From NCBI GenBank assembly GCA_023460085.1, contig JAEWRI010000035.1, positions 1-17,517 on the forward strand: a stretch of DNA of 17,517 nt, read 5' to 3'. Shown here piece after piece: positions 6,881 to 12,411 of this stretch. This DNA is from Bacillota bacterium (GTDB taxonomy: Bacteria > Bacillota > Clostridia > Christensenellales > SZUA-584). Positions within the stretch are counted from its first letter, which is position 1. Each line of letters starts with the position of its first letter. A model generated the notes under the pieces. It searched no databases and was not told where the DNA came from. It was given only the letters and a program-made list of their open reading frames with translations. The position numbers and the translations under genes were made by a program.

Positions 6881-8086
6881 GTGGCAACAAAGCACAGAAA
6901 GCTAATTGTAGATGTTCTGAAGGACATATCCCAATACACGCTTTTGACGCTCTATCATCTGACATTTGGTTTATATCTGCGCGTTGCCTACAACCTGCGG
7001 CGCACACCCGATTCAGACAAACTGCCCCGCGGCCCGTATGTGTTACTGGGCAACCACTGCAACAACTTCGACGGTCTCTTCCTGCAGTGCCTCCTGTTTC
7101 GCCCTATCCGGTATGTCATTACAGATACCGTATTCAAAAAGCCCCTGCTGGGCGGTTTGTTCTCGTGGGTGGGCTTTATCCCCAAGCGCAAATTCTCCGC
7201 CGATGTTTCCACCGTGAGGCAAATCATCAAGGCGATTGCCGGCAGAGGCGTCGTCGGCATTTTCCCCGAGGGCATGAGGAGCTGGGACGGACGATCTGTG
7301 GCCATATCGCCCGGGACCTTTAAGCTTATTCAGATGCTCAAGGTTCCCGTCGTCACGGCACGAATCATGGGCTCGTATCTTTCCGGCCCCCGCTGGGCCA
7401 ATACGCCCCGGCGCGGGCGCGTAGAGGTGAAACTTACCACGCTGCTGGACGGGCAGGCCATCCGCAGCATGAGCCTCTCCGACATCACCGCCCGTATCTC
7501 CGAAGCGCTTTATCACGACGAAGCATCCTGGGAAGCGCAGAAGCAAATCCCCTTTCGCGGCAAAGGACTGGCCGAGGGTTTCGAGCGGCTGCTGTATCTT
7601 TGCCCTTCGTGCGGCTGCATCGGCACCATGATTACCCACCGCCACCGGATTTCATGCACCGCTTGCGGCGCGGAATATCATCTGGACGTTTATGGGCGTA
7701 TCCGCGCGATCAGCGGAAAACTGCCTGCCGACAACGCGGCTGATCTCAGCGCGTGGCAAAAGGAACGCTTTCATTGTTATATTGCGGAAGCTGCCGGCGA
7801 AATTCTTCTGCGGGACGATTGCGCCCGGCTCAGCTGCCGCGAGGATGACACCAATAAGATGAAGGAAATCGCGATGGGCACGCTGATGCTGACGCGCAGC
7901 GCCCTCATACTGCAAAACCTATGCTTCCCGCTGGAGGAAATGAGCGGCGTTGCGCTCAATTTTAAAAGCGGCCTCATGTTCCGCCACGGCACTGCGGAAT
8001 ATCTGGTGCAATTTGACAACCCCCGCGTATCCATCCACAAATGGGGCAGTGCCATCGAAAACATCACCGGCAATCCGGTCGGTTAA
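6881..8086 (+). CDS. PlsC-type 1-acylglycerol-3-phosphate acyltransferase with C-terminal zinc ribbon
   Basis: 401 residues, GTG start with AAAGGGG seven bases upstream. Family members transfer an acyl chain to lysophosphatidate at the membrane. The acyltransferase motif NHCNNFD supplies the HX4D dyad (His59, Asp64), and IFPEG with the following MRSWDG (from residue 127) is the glycerol-phosphate binding block. A hydrophobic N-terminal segment (about 15-35) could associate with the membrane. Ordinary bacterial PlsC ends near 200-250 residues; this one continues with Cys241-x2-Cys244 and Cys259-x2-Cys262, a probable zinc ribbon, and then about 140 residues I cannot assign. It is divergent from the patatin pair and its stop overlaps that of the convergent Ppx/GppA gene. 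The acyltransferase class is secure; the exact acceptor is not. Confidence 0.9.
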   Translation: MATKHRKLIVDVLKDISQYTLLTLYHLTFGLYLRVAYNLRRTPDSDKLPRGPYVLLGNHCNNFDGLFLQCLLFRPIRYVITDTVFKKPLLGGLFSWVGFIPKRKFSADVSTVRQIIKAIAGRGVVGIFPEGMRSWDGRSVAISPGTFKLIQMLKVPVVTARIMGSYLSGPRWANTPRRGRVEVKLTTLLDGQAIRSMSLSDITARISEALYHDEASWEAQKQIPFRGKGLAEGFERLLYLCPSCGCIGTMITHRHRISCTACGAEYHLDVYGRIRAISGKLPADNAADLSAWQKERFHCYIAEAAGEILLRDDCARLSCREDDTNKMKEIAMGTLMLTRSALILQNLCFPLEEMSGVALNFKSGLMFRHGTAEYLVQFDNPRVSIHKWGSAIENITGNPVG

Positions 8087-8979
8087 ATTAGCCCGAGCTT
8101 CAGCGCAAGGTACCCCTCCTGATTATCACTGTCGCTGACGGTAATGTGTGCCGCACCCACCGCCTTCATAAATTCCAGCATGATGATCGCGCCGAACACC
8201 GCTACGTCGGCGCGTTTCACTTCCAGTCCCGCAATGGTTTCGCGTTGCGCCCTGGTCATGCTCTCAAGCATGAGGCAAATTTCCTGCACACGTTCCAGCG
8301 ACAATACGTGGCCCTGCACGCGCGCCGCGTCATAGGTATCCAGCGCCAGATCGACAGCCGCAATGGCCGTCGCCGTGCCCCCGATGCCTGTGAAGGACAG
8401 CTCTCCCGGATCGGGAATGGCGGAGAATATCTCTGCCGCGTGATGGTGCGCTGCGGTAAACGCCTCCGGGTTTGCGTTGTCCGCGCCCGGAAACAACCCA
8501 TAGCATCGCACAGTGCCGATAAGAAAGCTGTGGCGGAACCATACGTCCTGCATGCTGCCCACCATGACCTCGGTGCTGCCGCCGCCAATGTCGAACATGC
8601 CGCCATACCCCTCGATGCTGCCCGCAAACCCCAGAGATGCCTCGTCTTCGCCTGATATGACGTCCACCTGCACGCCGCAGCCTTCCAAAACCGCGTGCAG
8701 AAACTCCCCGCGGTTGGAAGCTTCGCGTATCGCGCTGGTGCCAAAACAGAAGAAATGCCTGCCCACATCGTAGCGCGCGGCAATTTCCTGAAACTCTCGG
8801 ATGGCCTGAACGGCGCGGCTTATCGCTGCCGGTGCAATCCTGCCTTCTTCCACCATGCCCTCTCCGATGCGGATCATGCGCAGCGTCTTAAAATCGGATA
8901 CAACACGCCCGGACGCGATGTGTGCTACCATCAGCCTCGCAGAATTGGTGCCCAGATCCACCACCGCGTAATAATTCAT
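8083..8979 (-). CDS. Ppx/GppA-family phosphatase (exopolyphosphatase / pppGpp phosphohydrolase)
   Basis: A 298-residue ASKHA-fold phosphatase. The phosphate-1 motif VDLGTNSARL is at residues 7-16, the conserved acidic SGEDEA near 109-114 and the phosphate-2 loop DIGGGST at 130-136. Family members hydrolyse polyphosphate or pppGpp; short forms without the C-terminal HD extension, like this one, cannot be assigned to one substrate from sequence alone. The start is the ATG at 8979 with AGGGGAGG eight bases upstream. A longer frame reaching 9042 is rejected because it would run across the promoter at 9011-9039. It ends in a 4-base stop overlap with the convergent acyltransferase gene, leaving no room for an intergenic terminator. 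Confidence 0.92.
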   Translation of the reverse strand: MNYYAVVDLGTNSARLMVAHIASGRVVSDFKTLRMIRIGEGMVEEGRIAPAAISRAVQAIREFQEIAARYDVGRHFFCFGTSAIREASNRGEFLHAVLEGCGVQVDVISGEDEASLGFAGSIEGYGGMFDIGGGSTEVMVGSMQDVWFRHSFLIGTVRCYGLFPGADNANPEAFTAAHHHAAEIFSAIPDPGELSFTGIGGTATAIAAVDLALDTYDAARVQGHVLSLERVQEICLMLESMTRAQRETIAGLEVKRADVAVFGAIIMLEFMKAVGAAHITVSDSDNQEGYLALKLGLI

Positions 8980-9010
8980 CCCGATGTCCTCCCCTGAAGC
9001 GTTTGGTCCC

Positions 9011-9039
9011 ATAGTAGCGCCGTATACCGCAAAAGGCAA
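9011..9039 (-). promoter_or_regulatory. Promoter of the Ppx/GppA gene
   Basis: -35 TTGCCT (9034-9039), exactly 17 bases, -10 TACTAT (9011-9016). It directly follows the terminator of the yabPQ-divIC operon and would start transcription about 25 bases before the ATG, so the phosphatase gene can be expressed on its own. Confidence 0.55.
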
Positions 9040-9040
9040 C

Positions 9041-9063
9041 AAAAAAAGCGCCGAAGCGCTTTT
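9041..9063 (-). terminator. UUCG-loop terminator of the yabP-yabQ-divIC operon
   Basis: On the minus strand AAAAGCGC-TTCG-GCGCTTTTTTT forms a stem closed by a UUCG tetraloop and followed by an uninterrupted T run. It begins just after the stop codon of the DivIC-like gene. Confidence 0.9.
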
Positions 9064-9069
9064 GGGTTG

Positions 9070-9357
9070 TCAGTTGGTATTATCGCCCTCATCCAATATG
9101 ATCTCATTTTCATACGCGTAGCCAAACCGGTCCCGCGCCGTGTCTTCCACATAGTCCTTTGTCTTCATATAGTCTTTTTGATCCTGAAGACGCTGCAATT
9201 CTATCTGTGCCTGCTCGTACTGTGCGTTCAACGTTTGCTGTTCCGTCTGCAGCTGGAAGATATTTTGCTGCTGTGCGTATATTGAAACACCCGCGACAAC
9301 TAAAAACGCGACCAGCGCTATCAGCTTAAACCTCAGCTTCACTGTCCTTTTTTTCAT
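9070..9357 (-). CDS. divIC: Septum formation initiator family protein (DivIC/FtsB-like)
   Basis: 95 residues: a short basic N-terminus, one transmembrane helix (about 9-28) and an extracytoplasmic coiled coil (about 29-65, Gln/Leu-rich heptads such as QLQTEQQTL). It ends with the RDRFGYAYENEI region typical of DivIC/FtsB. In Bacillus DivIC joins FtsL and DivIB in the divisome, and the gene follows yabP and yabQ as here. The ATG at 9357 has GAGGGG only two to three bases upstream, closer than usual, and the leader contains an inverted repeat (9366-9413). The symbol is given by synteny and architecture; direct identity was not checked. Confidence 0.85.
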   Translation of the reverse strand: MKKRTVKLRFKLIALVAFLVVAGVSIYAQQQNIFQLQTEQQTLNAQYEQAQIELQRLQDQKDYMKTKDYVEDTARDRFGYAYENEIILDEGDNTN

Positions 9358-9365
9358 AACCCCTC

Positions 9366-9413
9366 ACAAACCGGCCCGGATGGTATCCCATCTCGTATAT
9401 ATAACCGGTTTGT
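9366..9413 (-). repeat. Inverted repeat forming a stem-loop in the divIC leader
   Basis: ACAAACCGG (9366-9374) is perfectly complementary to CCGGTTTGT (9405-9413). The 30-base loop contains a second small hairpin (GATGG / CCATC with a 4-base loop). The stem ends right at the ribosome site of the DivIC-like gene, and no T run follows, so it is not a terminator. Confidence 0.6.
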
Positions 9414-9434
9414 TGATATTCGACACACCCACAC

Positions 9435-9785
9435 TCAGTTCCTTTTTTTTGATTCAACTTCTCCGGATTTTTTTGTCCTGCGCTCCCGGATACGCATCAC
9501 TAAATAAGCCGCAACCGGCGACAGCCCGCCAATATAAAGCGCAAAGCCCAGCGCAAACCCTGCGAATGTGTACAACCGCAGCTCTCCCATATTGGCAGTA
9601 TACAGCACGAAGGCCACAACACTCCCCAGCAGGAGTATGAACAGCGTATCCAAAAGCGCGGCAAACCAGCGTCCGCGATGCATCCCGCGGCGAATGCCTC
9701 GAAACACGTCGTACACCGCCGCCGCAACCATACCTCCATAAATGGTGACGAGAAAGATATAGGGCTGAGCCGTGGTCGTGTCCAT
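9435..9785 (-). CDS. yabQ: Sporulation protein YabQ
   Basis: 116 residues with about three to four hydrophobic segments, the N-terminal YIFLVTIYGGMVAAAVYDVF region and the downstream VYDxFRG pattern of the YabQ family, ending in a basic tail. In Bacillus subtilis YabQ is made in the mother cell and is needed for normal spore cortex formation. The gene starts 6 bases after the yabP stop; its weak ribosome site (AGGTAG) contains that stop codon, so coupling is likely. It is clear evidence that the organism belongs to an endospore-forming lineage, although it does not prove that this strain sporulates. Confidence 0.88.
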   Translation of the reverse strand: MDTTTAQPYIFLVTIYGGMVAAAVYDVFRGIRRGMHRGRWFAALLDTLFILLLGSVVAFVLYTANMGELRLYTFAGFALGFALYIGGLSPVAAYLVMRIRERRTKKSGEVESKKRN

Positions 9786-9791
9786 ACGCTT

Positions 9792-10091
9792 CTACCTGAA
9801 CATTTTAGCAAGGCCGCCGCGCTTCTGCCGCTGTTCTTCATGATCCGCGTAATCAAGGCTCTGTATGCCGCCCTCGATGATGAGCTGCCCCTCCTCCAGA
9901 TTGAGGCGGCTGATATGCAGGTCCTCACCCGTAACGGTGATAAATCCATGGTTGGTCAGCAGTATCACCTCATTCTCGTTGAAGCTGTCCACATCCTCGA
10001 CGGCGGTAATGACCAGCTTTTTGCGCGAGTCTATCACCACCTTGTGCGGGGCGGTGCTCATCGGTTTTTCTTTCTGTTCTTCAATATACAT
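9792..10091 (-). CDS. yabP: Sporulation protein YabP (YabP/YqfC family)
   Basis: 99 residues. The core HKVVIDSRKKLVITAVEDVDSFNE, the NHGFITVTGEDLHISRL strand series and EGQLIIEGGIQSLDY are characteristic of YabP, a small beta-rich protein related to YqfC that is expressed in the mother cell and partners with the adjacent yabQ. The ATG at 10091 has AAGGAG seven bases before it and is preferred to the internal Met11. It is first in the yabP-yabQ-divIC operon. The S4-domain gene often found upstream in other Firmicutes is absent; an unrelated small gene on the other strand lies there. Confidence 0.9.
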   Translation of the reverse strand: MYIEEQKEKPMSTAPHKVVIDSRKKLVITAVEDVDSFNENEVILLTNHGFITVTGEDLHISRLNLEEGQLIIEGGIQSLDYADHEEQRQKRGGLAKMFR

Positions 10092-10227
10092 ATCCCTGCT
10101 CCTTCATCCTGCTTATTCACTAATGTATATGTAAGGAGACAAGTCCGTATACGCGAATATGCCCGGGATGACATGCGCCGGGCGGTCGTCACAGAATAAG
10201 TTGATGGAACTCTTTATGCAGAGAAGG

Positions 10228-10233
10228 TATAAT
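10228..10233 (+). promoter_or_regulatory. -10 box for the small gene at 10260
   Basis: A perfect TATAAT 26 bases before the ATG. TTGATG at 10201-10206 is the best -35-like sequence, but its 21-base spacing is too long, so the -35 is unclear. Confidence 0.35.
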
Positions 10234-10259
10234 TAACTCACCAATCATGGAGGCCGTCA

Positions 10260-10490
10260 ATGAACCGCTCCGAATTCTACCAGAGGCTCAAAGAGCACAA
10301 CATCCCGAATGTTCGGGTGAGTTTTGACGGAAAAACCGTCAGCGAGTGTTATTGCGTGAGAAAAGCTTATTACCGCTGGGAGGTGTACTTTCACGAAAGG
10401 GGCGCGGAGATGGAGTGCGTCGGCTTTCCTTCGGAATCTGACGCACTGGAATACCTGCTGTCGGTTTTGCTTGCGGAACACCGGATCTGA
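10260..10490 (+). CDS. Small uncharacterised protein, 76 residues
   Basis: The ATG is preceded by GGAGG with a 6-base spacer, which together with an upstream TATAAT makes this a real gene. It encodes a soluble, charged protein with no signal peptide. Visible features are an N-terminal helix (NRSEFYQRLKEHNIP), a beta-like middle (VRVSFDGKTVSECYCV), a WEVYFHERG motif and a C-terminal SESDALEYLL helix. The pattern, with a short LxxxNIP start, WEVYFxERG and an acidic S-E-x-D-A-x-x-Y-L ending, reminds me of small proteins found with polymorphic toxins (Imm59-like), but no toxin gene is next to it and I could not search. It converges on the flavodoxin-ferredoxin gene with only 24 bases between stops. 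Confidence 0.75.
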   Translation: MNRSEFYQRLKEHNIPNVRVSFDGKTVSECYCVRKAYYRWEVYFHERGAEMECVGFPSESDALEYLLSVLLAEHRI

Positions 10491-10514
10491 GTATTCCGCC
10501 GAACGCCTGAACCG

Positions 10515-11297
10515 TTACTTCAGCATGACAGGTTTAAAACGCTTGTCACGAAGCACATAGGGCGTTTTTGCGCCCGGTATGGATATTGCGCCTGCCGGAC
10601 AAAACGCGGCGCAGCGCATACATAGCTCACAATGGCCCGCAAAAACGGCCTTCCCGTCCTTCAGTGTGATGTTCCCGGCCGGGCAGAGCGCAGCGCACAT
10701 GCCGCAGCCGGTGCATTTTGACGCATCGGCGTGTGCCCGGGCCTGAACACGGTGCAGATAACCGCCGAACGGCAACCGCTGAACCGCACCAAGCGCGCCG
10801 CTGTAATGCCCCCGGATGCGGGCCTCACCCGCAAGCAGACGCCCGACATAGCGTTCCACACTGCGTCCGCAGCGATCCATCGCGCGGCTGTAATGCGCGT
10901 CGCTGCGCGATCCATCCTTATTGGAAGGCATGATAAAATGTTCGGCGCTGTCTACGGCAAGGCCCTTTTCCTCGAAGCGGCGGTGTGCATGCCACGCGCC
11001 ATCCCCCGAAAAAGCGGATTGCGTGCAGAAAATATGCACGTGTTTGCCCTTCTCCACGACGGGCAGAGAGGCAAGAAACCGTTTCATCGGTTCCGGCATA
11101 TCCGATCCGTAAACCGGCCAGCCGAACAGCACCAAATCGGCGGACTTCACCCACCAGTCGGCCTTTTTGGGCGTCAGCGTATCCACCGATACCGTGTCGG
11201 CGTTAATGCCCGCCAAATCGAGCTGCTTCTTGATGCGGTCGGCGACCCACCAGGTATTGCCCGTACCGCTGAAGAAGAATATCACCGCGCGGTACAC
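10515..11297 (-). CDS. EFR1-type flavodoxin-ferredoxin protein
   Basis: A two-part redox protein of about 260 residues. The N-terminal flavodoxin domain has the FMN phosphate loop FSGTGNT near residues 9-15 and a GWPVYGSDMPE loop near 59-69. The C-terminal part carries two complete [4Fe-4S] motifs, Cys195-x2-Cys198-x2-Cys201-x3-Cys205-Pro and Cys223-x2-Cys226-x2-Cys229-x3-Cys233-Pro, as in bacterial dicluster ferredoxins. It would shuttle electrons in the cytoplasm; the partner enzyme is unknown. The chosen start is GTG at 11297, four bases after the prfB stop, because it gives the standard short lead into the first strand. A longer frame to 11348 would overlap prfB by about 47 bases and adds nothing family-like. 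A GGGG ten bases upstream is the only ribosome site. It is last in the secA-prfB operon. Confidence 0.88.
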   Translation of the reverse strand: MYRAVIFFFSGTGNTWWVADRIKKQLDLAGINADTVSVDTLTPKKADWWVKSADLVLFGWPVYGSDMPEPMKRFLASLPVVEKGKHVHIFCTQSAFSGDGAWHAHRRFEEKGLAVDSAEHFIMPSNKDGSRSDAHYSRAMDRCGRSVERYVGRLLAGEARIRGHYSGALGAVQRLPFGGYLHRVQARAHADASKCTGCGMCAALCPAGNITLKDGKAVFAGHCELCMRCAAFCPAGAISIPGAKTPYVLRDKRFKPVMLK

Positions 11298-11301
11298 GGT
11301 C

Positions 11302-12402
11302 TTAAGACCCCGCGAGGTAAGCGTTGATGAACATATCGATTTCACCATCCATCACTGCGTTCACGTTTCCGTTTTCCACACCCGTACGGTGATCCTTCAC
11401 AAGACTGTACGGGTGGAATACATAGGAGCGGATTTGGCTGCCCCACTCGATTTTCTTCAGCTCACCCTTGATCTCCGCCACTTCCTGCGCCTTTTCCATC
11501 TCGCGCTTTTCCAGCAGCTTGGCGCGCAGCATACGCATCGCCGTCTCACGGTTCTGTATCTGCGAGCGCTCGTTCTGGCACTGCACCACGATTCCCGTCT
11601 CCAGATGCGTGATCCGTATCGCGGAGGAAGTTTTATTGACGTGCTGACCGCCCGCACCGGAGGAACGGTAGGTGTCCACGCGAATTTCGTCAGGCAGTAT
11701 TTCGATGTCGCTGTCATCGTCCTCGAGATCCGGCATTACATCCAGCGACGCGAAGGACGTATGCCGCCGCGCGGACGCGTCAAACGGAGAGATGCGTACC
11801 AACCGGTGCACGCCTTTTTCGGCTTTCAGATACCCGTATGCGTTGAGGCCTTCCACCTCGAACGTTACGCTCTTGACGCCCGCTTCCTCGCCCGGCAGCA
11901 AATCCAGCACGCGCACACCGTAACGATGACGCTCGCACCAGCGCGTATACATGCGGTAGAGCATCTCCACCCAGTCCTGCGCCTCCGTGCCGCCCGCACC
12001 CGCATGCAGCGATAATATGGCGCCGTTGGCGTCATATTCCCCGCGCAGCAACGCTTTGAGGCGCAGCTCCGAAGCGTCCTTCCCGAGCTGTATGAGTTCC
12101 CTTCCCAGCTCCTCCGCCATACTCTCGTCGTACTCTTCTTCCAGCAGGTCTATCATGACGTCCGCGTCTTCAATTCGGCGCTGCAGTTTATCAAACTGCT
12201 GCAGCTTGTCCTCGATGGGTTTGACCTTCCGATTGACCTTGCCTGCCTGCTCTACGTCATTCCAGAAATCCGGAGCTTCCATCAACGAGCGCAGGTCTGT
12301 CAGCTCCTTTGTGAGCGCGGCTACGCCCAATGCCATTTCGGTTTCCTTTGCGAGCGTCCTGATTTCATTGAGCTTTATTTTGGCATCATCTATCTGTAAC
12401 AC
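11302..12402 (-). CDS. prfB: Peptide chain release factor 2
   Basis: 366 residues, full length. The tripeptide anticodon SPF (205-207) identifies RF2, which reads UGA and UAA, and the catalytic GGQ (251-253, in SGAGGQHVNK) triggers peptide release on the ribosome. The start is GTG at 12402; its AGGAGA ribosome site overlaps the secA stop codon (secA ends at 12412), so the two are coupled as in Bacillus. The N-terminus is continuous through residues 20-35, with no in-frame UGA or CUU-UGA slippery site where many bacteria have the autoregulatory programmed frameshift. The gene itself ends in UAA, inside a 12-base palindrome. Confidence 0.96.
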   Translation of the reverse strand: MLQIDDAKIKLNEIRTLAKETEMALGVAALTKELTDLRSLMEAPDFWNDVEQAGKVNRKVKPIEDKLQQFDKLQRRIEDADVMIDLLEEEYDESMAEELGRELIQLGKDASELRLKALLRGEYDANGAILSLHAGAGGTEAQDWVEMLYRMYTRWCERHRYGVRVLDLLPGEEAGVKSVTFEVEGLNAYGYLKAEKGVHRLVRISPFDASARRHTSFASLDVMPDLEDDDSDIEILPDEIRVDTYRSSGAGGQHVNKTSSAIRITHLETGIVVQCQNERSQIQNRETAMRMLRAKLLEKREMEKAQEVAEIKGELKKIEWGSQIRSYVFHPYSLVKDHRTGVENGNVNAVMDGEIDMFINAYLAGS

Positions 12403-12411
12403 AAATCTCTC

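Noticed and set aside
8980..9042. Longer N-terminus for the Ppx/GppA protein
   Set aside because: The extension crosses a good promoter and the family N-terminus begins at the internal ATG with a strong ribosome site.
10124..10152. Possible sigma-E promoter for yabP (GTATAC, 15 bases, CATATACA)
   Set aside because: Position is right and sigma-E control is known for yabP/yabQ in Bacillus, but both boxes deviate from consensus; a better -35-like GGCATATT nearby has no -10 at the right distance. Not strong enough to list.
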